Source: Verrucomicrobiota bacterium (lineage in GTDB: Bacteria; Verrucomicrobiota; Verrucomicrobiia; Opitutales; Intestinicryptomonadaceae). Taken from it: a DNA stretch of 8,030 nt. The translations under genes were made by a program, and so were the position numbers. The stretch is from positions 1-8,030 of the forward strand of contig QALA01000008.1 of assembly GCA_003343565.1 (NCBI GenBank), read 5' to 3'. The notes below the pieces were generated by a model. It saw only the letters and a list, made by a program, of their open reading frames with translations. It was not told the DNA's origin and searched no databases. Of the stretch, positions 1-5,239 are shown one piece after another. Each line of letters opens with the position of its first letter. The first letter of the stretch is position 1.

Positions 1-296
1 TTGTCCCGTTGGAAGGGCTTCGAATGATGTTCAGCATACAGGGGGACAACTATTCCCTTCCGACCGCGTATGACTATTTTTGTGATGAGTTTGAGAATAT
101 GCTCGGCGCAGCGTTCGGTATAGCTCCCGCAAGAGAGGGTCTTGGCGAGACACAATCCGACGCAAAGGATCTTCTCCGCAACACGATCGTGGCCACCGTC
201 AACAAGGTCTATCTGGATCGGTATCTGGAAGAATATCAAAAGCAGAGGGAAAAAGCCCCAGATGAACAGCAAGCATCGGTGCAGGGCATCGAATAA
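1..296 (+). CDS. 3' end of an unrecognised gene (partial)
   Basis: The frame is open from the first base, so this is the C-terminal part (about 97 residues) of a longer protein; the TTG at 9 has no visible ribosome binding site and is unlikely to be the start. The visible part is soluble and mostly helical-looking: an aromatic/acidic stretch (SLPTAYDYFCDEFENMLGAA), a Gly/Ala segment, then a long charged helix (NKVYLDRYLEEYQKQREKAP) and a polar tail, with TAA at 294. There is no membrane segment and no catalytic motif that I recognise. Its style and setting beside a sortase fragment suggest a cargo or maintenance protein of a conjugative element, but that is inference from context. It points the same way as the sigma operon, which has its own promoter 180 bases downstream. 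Confidence 0.6.
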   Translation, partial: VPLEGLRMMFSIQGDNYSLPTAYDYFCDEFENMLGAAFGIAPAREGLGETQSDAKDLLRNTIVATVNKVYLDRYLEEYQKQREKAPDEQQASVQGIE

Positions 297-479
297 GCAT
301 ATACATACCACGAGCAGTCAGTGGGGGCTCACGGGGCTTTCCGCTGATTAGCTTTTGACTTCCAAAGGTTTTGCTTGCCAGGGTCTGCGATGCTCTCATT
401 ACGCAAGATAGAGGGCGACACAATGTACAGAATTAAAAATACACTCTTAGAAAATCATTTATTTGCGCGAGGAAAACAA
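297..479. other. Gene-free stretch
   Basis: No reading frame with a ribosome binding site is present. The segment is GC-richer and G-run rich at about 315-345 and becomes AT-rich after 430, leading into the promoter. An imperfect inverted repeat is possible around 315-350 (CAGTCAGTGG against CCGCTGATTA, 7 of 10 pairs), too weak to call a terminator. A reverse-strand frame overlaps this stretch and the end of the upstream gene, but it lacks start signals and looks like a shadow. Confidence 0.4.
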
Positions 480-509
480 TTGAATTGTGCTCCCTGTAGA
501 TGGTATAAT
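480..509 (+). promoter_or_regulatory. Vegetative-type promoter of the sigma operon
   Basis: TTGAAT (480-485) and a perfect TATAAT (504-509) are 18 bases apart, and a TG one base before the -10 (501-502) makes it an extended -10. This is a housekeeping sigma-A-type promoter. It would give a leader of about 90 bases before the sigma factor start at 606. It does not share the TGTCCC/CGTTAT signature found further downstream, so the sigma gene does not look obviously self-activated. Confidence 0.7.
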
Positions 510-605
510 TACATTAAATAATGCTTCTGTATTTGCTATTGTCGGCATCGCATTGTTTGCTTGATTAAGAATGGACACCCGCTGAATTACCCATGGAGAA
601 CCCCT

Positions 606-1139
606 ATGATAATACTACTTTTAAGCATTTTAAATGATGAACAACGTGCGCTGGTAGAGCGGATATTTCACAAACACAATATCCACTTCCAGCGCATTTC
701 GTTTAATATTGTAAAATCAGAGGAAACTGCAAAGGATGCCGTGTCTGCTGCTTTCGTTAAAATTATGGAAAACATCGAAAAAATCTCTGATTTACCATGT
801 CCCCAAATGACTGCTTTCTGCGTTACAATAGTGAAGAACACCTCTATCGATGTGCTACGGCAATTACCGCAGAGCATTCACATTGACTACTGGGACAATA
901 TCTCAGATGCAAACGTGGATACTGTCTTGGACGAGTGTATTCACAATGCCGATGTGTGTAAGCTTTCCGAGTTAATAGACCGGCTCAATCCCGATGATCG
1001 ACGCTTTATCTATCTTCGATACGTCGAGGAAATGGGATACAAAGAGATCGGAGAACTACTGAATATTTCCATGGATGCTGCTAAGAAGCGTGGGCAGAGA
1101 CTCGTCAAGAAAGTCCGAAAGCTATATGAAGAAGGGTAA
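606..1139 (+). CDS. ECF-type RNA polymerase sigma factor
   Basis: A 177-residue protein in the usual length range of ECF (group 4) sigma-70 factors. Region 2 covers about residues 17-85, with the segment DAVSAAFVKIMENIEKI typical of the core-polymerase and -10 binding helices. Region 4 covers about 118-172, with LNPDDRRFIYLRYVEEMGYKEIGELLNIS leading into the -35 recognition helix and a basic end (KKRGQRLVKKVRK). No region 3 lies between them. I chose the ATG at 606 because GGAGA (595-599) sits 6 bases upstream and because MIILLLSILN is a typical start for this clostridial sigma family; the frame opens earlier at a TTG (561) without a site. The gene is followed after 4 bases by a membrane anti-sigma-like gene, the standard arrangement. 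Likely targets are the two repeated motifs at 2081 and 2603 (inference). The group is divergent, and the signal sensed is unknown. Confidence 0.9.
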   Translation: MIILLLSILNDEQRALVERIFHKHNIHFQRISFNIVKSEETAKDAVSAAFVKIMENIEKISDLPCPQMTAFCVTIVKNTSIDVLRQLPQSIHIDYWDNISDANVDTVLDECIHNADVCKLSELIDRLNPDDRRFIYLRYVEEMGYKEIGELLNISMDAAKKRGQRLVKKVRKLYEEG

Positions 1140-1143
1140 CGAC

Positions 1144-2079
1144 ATGGATATGACTTGGAAATCTATGCTGCATGAAGCGGCAGCAGCCAGTTTTGAAAAA
1201 GATATAAAATCTTTTGCTGTTGATAGCATCTCCTATTCTTGTGTAGACTTACCCCAAGCGAGAATCAGAGAATTGAGTGATAAGATTTTGCTATTGCCGC
1301 ATCATGGAATAGTTTTGCTGTTTAGCAGATATTGCTTCCGTCTGTCTCCGGAAGAAACGGAAATGTTCTTCCAACTGAAAAACGCAAAGGGACACTTTCG
1401 GTTTTATTGTGCACTGCTGTCCTCTTGCATGGGGTTTGCAGAGAATCAAATGATTTCAGACGCTTTATTTAGCAAAGCCTGCAAAGCGGCTTTGAAGAAC
1501 TATTTGCGCGCCGAACTGAAAGAAGGTATATTTGATAAAACGTACAAAAGGTCAAAACTGAGCGTCCCGCTCCGAAAGATTGGAAAGGCCGTTGCGGTTG
1601 CTGTAATTACTCTAACCTTGCTATTTTCAACATGTATGGTAGCTAACGCGCAGTTTAGAGAAAAGGTAATTGCTTGGGTAATCGAAACCTTTGAGAAATA
1701 CAGTATATTTGAGCTGAAAAGCGACGGAGAAAATGCGCAGCTTGATTTGATGGCATATAAAGCTACATATATCCCTGATGGGGCGCTTTTACTTAATACT
1801 ATCAAACAGCCAGATGTTATCAAGTACGAATATGCGGTTGGAAACGCAGATGATTTCAGCATTCTCATCTGCAAGACAGATACACGAATATATATGGACA
1901 CTGAAAACAGTAAGATCGAACCGGTGAGCATAGATGGGGCAAGGGGATACCTCTTTGAAAGAGACTCTCGTAAATACGTTTGTTTTGAGAAGGAAGGCTG
2001 CTACTTTGCGGTCTTTGGCTCTCTTGACGCAGATGGAATTCTCATGGTTGCTTCTGGAATCAAGAAATCAGATAATTAG
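1144..2079 (+). CDS. Single-pass membrane anti-sigma-like protein (DUF4367-type)
   Basis: A 311-residue partner of the sigma factor. Residues 1-147 are cytoplasmic, with a block (SRYCFRLSPEETEMFFQLKN, then GHFRFYCALLSSCMG) of the kind seen in proteins encoded next to clostridial ECF sigma genes. One membrane helix follows at about 149-169, preceded by basic residues. The outer domain, about 170-311, ends like a DUF4367 domain (ARGYLFERDSRKYVCFEKEGCYFAVFG, then a closing GILMVASGIKKSDN). The expected role is to hold the sigma factor at the membrane until an envelope signal is sensed outside; this is family knowledge plus gene order, not a motif match to a characterised anti-sigma. The start at 1144 is chosen because GAAGAAGGG ends 7 bases upstream, overlapping the sigma stop; an ATG at 1126 overlaps the sigma gene and is less likely. 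Translational coupling to the sigma gene is probable. Confidence 0.8.
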   Translation: MDMTWKSMLHEAAAASFEKDIKSFAVDSISYSCVDLPQARIRELSDKILLLPHHGIVLLFSRYCFRLSPEETEMFFQLKNAKGHFRFYCALLSSCMGFAENQMISDALFSKACKAALKNYLRAELKEGIFDKTYKRSKLSVPLRKIGKAVAVAVITLTLLFSTCMVANAQFREKVIAWVIETFEKYSIFELKSDGENAQLDLMAYKATYIPDGALLLNTIKQPDVIKYEYAVGNADDFSILICKTDTRIYMDTENSKIEPVSIDGARGYLFERDSRKYVCFEKEGCYFAVFGSLDADGILMVASGIKKSDN

Positions 2080-2080
2080 C

Positions 2081-2110
2081 TGTCCCTTTTTTCCTCCTTG
2101 CTCGTTATAT
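2081..2110 (+). promoter_or_regulatory. Candidate ECF sigma promoter 1
   Basis: TGTCCC (2081-2086) followed by TTTTTT, then CGTTATAT (2103-2110) with 16 bases between. The same two blocks recur at 2603-2633, each just upstream of a small secreted or cationic product. The CGT-type -10 and the T-run after the -35 fit ECF promoters in general. The -35 starts 2 bases after the anti-sigma stop codon, so secreted-protein expression can be separated from the sigma operon. The predicted start of transcription is near 2115, leaving a leader of about 40 bases with the ribosome binding site at 2141. Confidence 0.6.
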
Positions 2111-2152
2111 GGATAAAGCCCAACAACATCCATAACAAGCGAGGAGGTTTTT
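2093..2152 (+). terminator. Long hairpin with T-tract, containing the next gene's Shine-Dalgarno
   Basis: The left arm 2093-2114 and right arm 2128-2147 pair over 20 positions, with one G-U wobble, one C-A mismatch and a 2-base bulge (AT, 2109-2110). The loop is 13 bases, and TTTTT follows at 2148-2152. This is an intrinsic terminator shape for transcripts from the sigma/anti-sigma operon. Unusually, the right arm ends in GAGGAGG (2141-2147), the ribosome binding site of the gene at 2155, paired to CCTCCTT on the left arm. The -10 block of candidate promoter 1 lies inside the left arm, so a transcript starting there lacks that arm and leaves the site free. Confidence 0.7.
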
Positions 2153-2154
2153 CT

Positions 2155-2586
2155 GTGAAAAAAAGAATGGCTGTGCTGGCATTGTTTTCAATGATTTTTT
2201 TGACAACTGCATATGCAATACCCGCATCTGCGGTGACTGTCGATCCAATGACGTCAAGCAAATCTATCTCGGGAAAAATCGTTTTACCTAAGTGGGAGAG
2301 CACGGATATGGTCATCCCATCTATATCTGTCTCGGGTACGCAACTCTCTGTGTCCGTGTTGATATCACCTAAAAAACCAACCACAACAACTACAGGAACA
2401 CTTTACCTTGAGAAGAAGGTTGGAAATGCATGGACGGAGGTCGCGTCGTGGCCGATTGACGGAACAGGAACTGTCAGTATTACAAAAAACTATCGTGGAA
2501 CGAAAGGCGTTACTTATCATACAAGGGTGGTTGCCACGACAGGCGCAGACGATATTGACCTCGTTTCAACAGAGCGCACCGTATAG
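2155..2586 (+). CDS. Small secreted protein, beta-rich
   Basis: A 143-residue protein starting at GTG 2155, with GAGGAGG (2141-2147) 7 bases upstream. It has a clear Sec signal peptide: a basic start (KKR), a hydrophobic core (MAVLALFSMIFLTTAYA) and a likely signal peptidase I site after A24-S25-A26, giving a mature protein of about 117 residues. There is no lipobox Cys, no LPxTG-type anchor and no second membrane helix, so it should be released or loosely surface bound. The mature part is rich in Thr, Ser and Val with alternating hydrophobic residues, a TTTTT run and a segment GTVSITKNYRGTKGVTYHTR, suggesting an immunoglobulin-like beta sandwich. Similar small exported proteins occur in Clostridia without known function. 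It follows candidate ECF promoter 1 and is probably a main output of the sigma switch. Confidence 0.8.
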   Translation: MKKRMAVLALFSMIFLTTAYAIPASAVTVDPMTSSKSISGKIVLPKWESTDMVIPSISVSGTQLSVSVLISPKKPTTTTTGTLYLEKKVGNAWTEVASWPIDGTGTVSITKNYRGTKGVTYHTRVVATTGADDIDLVSTERTV

Positions 2587-2602
2587 TTTTTTTAGAAAAA
2601 GT

Positions 2603-2633
2603 TGTCCCCTTTTTTTGTTCTCGTTCGTTATAT
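2603..2633 (+). promoter_or_regulatory. Candidate ECF sigma promoter 2
   Basis: TGTCCC (2603-2608, part of a CCCC run) followed by TTTTTTT, then CGTTATAT (2626-2633). Counted from the last three Cs of the run, the spacing is 16, as in the copy at 2081. It lies 17 bases after the secreted-protein stop and would start transcription near 2638, just before the GGAGG (2651) of the 33-residue peptide gene. Unlike the first copy it is not embedded in a hairpin that masks the ribosome binding site; only a small stem (2624-2640) overlaps it. Confidence 0.55.
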
Positions 2634-2666
2634 AAGCGAATACATAAACTGGAGGTAAATTAAGTA

Positions 2667-2768
2667 ATGACTACGTTTAATGCTCCATATGGGTTTGTGC
2701 GTAGAACAACTTATTCTTTCCGTCCACCATGGAGGCTGCGACCTAAAATCGGAAAGATCGGCGCATAG
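2667..2768 (+). CDS. 33-residue cationic peptide
   Basis: A short frame starts at ATG 2667 after GGAGG (2651-2655), an 11-base spacing that is longer than ideal, and ends at TAG 2766. The product has five Arg and two Lys, no acidic residue, and an aromatic/proline core (YSFRPPWRLRPKIGKIG). It has no signal peptide, no Cys for lanthionines or disulfides, and no double-glycine leader. Its position directly behind candidate ECF promoter 2, and ahead of an exported-protein gene and an ABC operon, argues that it is translated. It could be a signalling or antimicrobial peptide, a leader peptide, or a chance frame. The Arg-Pro-rich core resembles proline-rich antimicrobial peptides in composition only. 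Confidence 0.45.
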   Translation: MTTFNAPYGFVRRTTYSFRPPWRLRPKIGKIGA

Positions 2769-2790
2769 CTTGCGAGAGAAGGAGTAGGTT

Positions 2791-2802
2791 ATGCGCCAAT
2801 GA
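2791..2802 (+). other. Three-codon frame (MRQ-stop) before the second secreted gene
   Basis: The best-placed ribosome binding site here (GAAGGAG, 2778-2784) is 6 bases from ATG 2791, but that frame stops after Met-Arg-Gln. Its TGA (2800-2802) overlaps the ATG at 2799 that opens the secreted-protein frame. Either the ribosome restarts at 2799 (coupled translation), or a base was lost here and the true N terminus was at 2791. Confidence 0.4.
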
Positions 2803-3151
2803 TGTGTATCTATGATATGTTGGCAACAGGATTATTTCGGCTTGCCACGGCAATATTGGTGGTACTGATTCTGCTGATGACTGCGACCACAGTGTTCGCA
2901 TCGACCGTCAGCTACAGCAACGTAAGTATAGGAAACGGTGAATATCAGCACTTCACCAGCTATAATTACGAGCTTTTTGATATTTCTGCCAACACTTCGG
3001 TAACTCATGACATAACCTTTACCGATCTGGGAGTAATAGCAGATACATGAAAGGTAGTTACACCATCAGCACAGCTGGACAATACAAGATGTTCATCTAC
3101 AACGGTAGTGCTAATACCATGACGGCGTCTACCTTTAAGTTGACCTTCTAA
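2799..3151 (+). pseudogene. Second small secreted protein, interrupted by a frameshift
   Basis: The first frame (2799-3050) encodes a signal peptide (hydrophobic core LATAILVVLILLMTATTVFA, likely cleavage after V-F-A) and a polar, Tyr/Ser/Asn-rich mature part, stopping at TGA 3048. The neighbouring frame is open from 3011 to TAA 3149 and continues in the same style (SGSNSRYMKGSYTISTAGQY, then KMFIYNGSANTMTASTFKLTF). Joining them at about 3024-3028 with a one-base step back gives a coherent 117-residue exported protein; loss of one T in an ancestral GATTCTGGG would explain it. No classical slippery heptamer is visible, so decay or a sequencing error is likelier than programmed frameshifting. 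The start is also odd, since the ribosome binding site points to an ATG at 2791. The gene shares its length class and beta-rich style with the protein at 2155. Confidence 0.65.
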
Positions 3152-3169
3152 CCGTTTGTATTTACTGCC

Positions 3170-3208
3170 ACAAGGCAGGGGGACTACCCTGCCTTGTATT
3201 ATAGTTTT
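3170..3208 (+). terminator. Hairpin between peptide genes and ABC operon
   Basis: A perfect 11-base-pair stem, ACAAGGCAGGG (3170-3180) with CCCTGCCTTGT (3187-3197), has a 6-base loop and is followed by ATTATAGTTTT. The T-tract is interrupted, so termination may be partial. With no clear promoter between it and the permease start at 3224, it probably works as an attenuator, giving more secreted-protein mRNA than transporter mRNA. Confidence 0.75.
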
Positions 3209-3223
3209 CGATGGAGGAAGTGT

Positions 3224-4552
3224 ATGTTATATTTCAAAATGGCGTTTCTTGAGATGAAAGGAAGAATTGTTAAGACACTGATTCTTTTCGCGGTGTTTCT
3301 CGTACTGTTTACCGGACTGCATACAGTTCTCACGTTATTGCAGTCTGCTGAAGAAGCAAAGTCCAGTGCCTTGAAGAGAATTGGAGCTTCCGTAACTCTT
3401 GATTATGCGGACATAGAGGATGTCGGCAAGCGACTTTTTACGATAGATATTATTGACAGGCTTTCTTCGGTTGAAAATGTAGTTGGAGTGAATCAAAGCT
3501 ATGCAGATTTTGCTACCCCGATCAATTTCCAAAACAGCAAGGCGCATAGCGGAAAAGACCCGCATTCACAAGAAGTGCAGATTGAGAATGAGCCGGGATT
3601 TGAAAACAATGTAATCCTTGAGGGGAATATCCGAGCAGAGTATTCGGATGCTTTCAGGAACGGCGCGGCGGCTGTTGTTTCGGGAGCCTATCCGACAGTA
3701 TCTCAGCCTGGGGCGCTTATTTCGCGCATCCTTGCGGAACAGAATGATTTAAGTCCTGATGACGAGATCGTGCTCCACGCTTATGGGAAAGAACTTGAAC
3801 TTCAAGTCGTTGGCATATATGATACGGCAGCGCAGTTCCAAGTTACGTCAGAGAATATTATTGGCGCGGCTGTTTTTGCGTATAGTCCCTATAATAGAAT
3901 ATATGTGGATGTGGATTCTTTCTCCCAGCTATATGGAACAGACTCGGCGACCTTGCCGATAAGAATATATATCAGTTCCCCTGTCAAGGTGCAGGAAACT
4001 GGCGAAAAAATAAAATCCATGGATTTTGATTGGAATATTTTCCGTTTGGTAAACACGACCGCAACGGAATACAGCATGGTGGCAAACAGCATTGAATCCG
4101 TCTCAAGCCTGACGAAAACATTCGTTGTGCTCTTTACTTTGATTATATCTGTCGTGATCGTTATTGTTATGAGCATCTGGGCAGAAGCCTTTCGATATGA
4201 AAGCGGGATATGGCTATCCATGGGCGCGTCAAAATGGCGAGCCATTCTGATGCTTCTGGTTTCGACGATAATCATTGCGATTCCCGCTGTTGTCGTGTCC
4301 GTTTTATCCTCCAGTGGGCTTGCCTCTCTTATTTTAAGGTATCAGGCAAGTGCGGCTGGAAACAGGGCTTCCAGTGTCAGACAGTTTGTTACAGGGGTAG
4401 AAATGGACACAAGCATTGTGGTGGCAACCCTTAATGCGTCCATGAACATCTTCTTCTATGCCGTCGTTGCGGGGTCAATATTGCTTGCCTGCATATTGCC
4501 GTCGTATGCCGTCTTAAAATTAAAGCCAAGAGAAATACTGTCGAAGAAATAA
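3224..4552 (+). CDS. FtsX/MacB-like ABC transporter permease 1
   Basis: A 442-residue permease with the four-helix layout of the MacB/LolCE/FtsX family: TM1 at about 15-39, a large extracytoplasmic domain at about 40-295, then TM2 (300-322), TM3 (340-362) and TM4 (408-429), with a basic C-terminal tail. Between TM2 and TM3 is the family's coupling segment (SGIWLSMGASKWRAI, compare the usual G-x-x-x-x-x-G-A-S/T pattern) that contacts the ATPase. The start is ATG 3224, with GGAGG (3213-3217) 6 bases upstream; the longer frame from 3194 begins inside the hairpin stem. It is followed 15 bases later by the ATPase gene. The outer domain is clearly related to that of the second permease (VVGVNQ and PINF here, VIGCNQ and PVNF there), so the two probably form a heterodimer. 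Likely substrates are the secreted proteins or peptides next door, or toxic compounds; this is inference. Confidence 0.85.
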   Translation: MLYFKMAFLEMKGRIVKTLILFAVFLVLFTGLHTVLTLLQSAEEAKSSALKRIGASVTLDYADIEDVGKRLFTIDIIDRLSSVENVVGVNQSYADFATPINFQNSKAHSGKDPHSQEVQIENEPGFENNVILEGNIRAEYSDAFRNGAAAVVSGAYPTVSQPGALISRILAEQNDLSPDDEIVLHAYGKELELQVVGIYDTAAQFQVTSENIIGAAVFAYSPYNRIYVDVDSFSQLYGTDSATLPIRIYISSPVKVQETGEKIKSMDFDWNIFRLVNTTATEYSMVANSIESVSSLTKTFVVLFTLIISVVIVIVMSIWAEAFRYESGIWLSMGASKWRAILMLLVSTIIIAIPAVVVSVLSSSGLASLILRYQASAAGNRASSVRQFVTGVEMDTSIVVATLNASMNIFFYAVVAGSILLACILPSYAVLKLKPREILSKK

Positions 4553-4567
4553 GGGAGGGAACGTAAA

Positions 4568-5239
4568 ATGATTAGTATGAACAACGTTTGCTTTTCGTAT
4601 CGTCAAAAAAGAAGAAATCGTGACATATTGGTTGACCTGTCCATGCAGTTTGCCCCCGGCAAGGTCTATGCGATTTACGGCCCCTCCGGCGTTGGCAAGA
4701 CTACTTGCCTCAGCGTATTAGGTGGGCTTGACACGCCAACGAAGGGAAGCATAGAAATCGACGGAACCGATATTAAGACCATCGGATACAGCCAGTTGAG
4801 AAAGCAATTTGTGTCCTTTGTTTTTCAGGACTATCATCTGTTTCCGTATATGACAGCAATCGAGAATGTTGTCGTTGCAGCTTCCATCGCAAATAAAAGC
4901 AAAGGGCATGAAGCAAAAGAGCAGGCAACCGCATTATTATCCTCCTTGGGATTGGACAGCGATACCATACGCCGACCGATCAGCCAAATCTCCGGCGGTC
5001 AGCAGCAGCGCACCGCCATTGCGCGGGCACTGATAAAGAACCCGACCTATATTCTGGCGGATGAGCCGACAGGAAATCTGGACAAAGAAAACGCTCAGGT
5101 AATTATGGGGATACTGGTCAATCTTGCACATAAGCAAAACAAGTGCATCATCATAGCCACCCATTCAGACTTGGTTTGCGCTCATGCTGATGTAACAATG
5201 AAAATGGAGGACGGCAAGCTGTTTGTGGGGGGAGAATAA
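4568..5239 (+). CDS. ABC transporter ATPase, LolD/MacB type
   Basis: A 223-residue ATPase with every expected motif in order: Walker A GPSGVGKTT (38-46), Q-loop Gln87 in FVFQDYHLFP, signature ISGGQQQR (141-148), Walker B YILADEP (161-167) with catalytic Glu166, D-loop GNLD (169-172) and switch His199 (IIATH). The length and the PTGNLD segment place it with the LolD/MacB/FtsE-like subfamily that pairs with FtsX-type permeases, which often couple ATP hydrolysis to movement of the outer domains rather than to classical transport. The start at ATG 4568 has GGGAGGG 7-8 bases upstream. Its stop overlaps the next ATG by one base (TAATG), so translation of the second permease is coupled. It should act as a homodimer under two different permeases. 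Confidence 0.95.
   Translation: MISMNNVCFSYRQKRRNRDILVDLSMQFAPGKVYAIYGPSGVGKTTCLSVLGGLDTPTKGSIEIDGTDIKTIGYSQLRKQFVSFVFQDYHLFPYMTAIENVVVAASIANKSKGHEAKEQATALLSSLGLDSDTIRRPISQISGGQQQRTAIARALIKNPTYILADEPTGNLDKENAQVIMGILVNLAHKQNKCIIIATHSDLVCAHADVTMKMEDGKLFVGGE

Noticed and set aside
199..423. 74-residue reverse-strand frame over the left flank
   Set aside because: It overlaps the end of the partial gene at the left edge, has no ribosome binding site and has low-complexity, non-protein-like composition.
798..828. A third TGTCCC...CGTTAC pair with 17-base spacing, inside the sigma gene
   Set aside because: It lies in a conserved coding part of the sigma factor, lacks the T-run after the first block and has CGTTACAA instead of CGTTATAT. 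It may be chance, and no gene start follows it.
1500..1931. 143-residue reverse-strand frame with hydrophobic stretches
   Set aside because: It is fully antisense to the anti-sigma-like gene and has no start signals; its hydrophobic parts mirror that gene's codons.
2076..2384. 102-residue reverse-strand frame
   Set aside because: It is antisense to the small secreted protein and its leader, without a ribosome binding site.
2667..3151. Lactococcin-972-like bacteriocin system
   Set aside because: The ABC neighbourhood and small exported proteins suggested it, but the mature sequences show no similarity that I recognise, and the large bacteriocin-associated membrane protein is absent.
3140..3168. 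TTGACC as a -35 box for the ABC operon
   Set aside because: No acceptable -10 lies 16-18 bases downstream (TTACTG or TACTGC), and the element overlaps the end of the secreted-protein frame.
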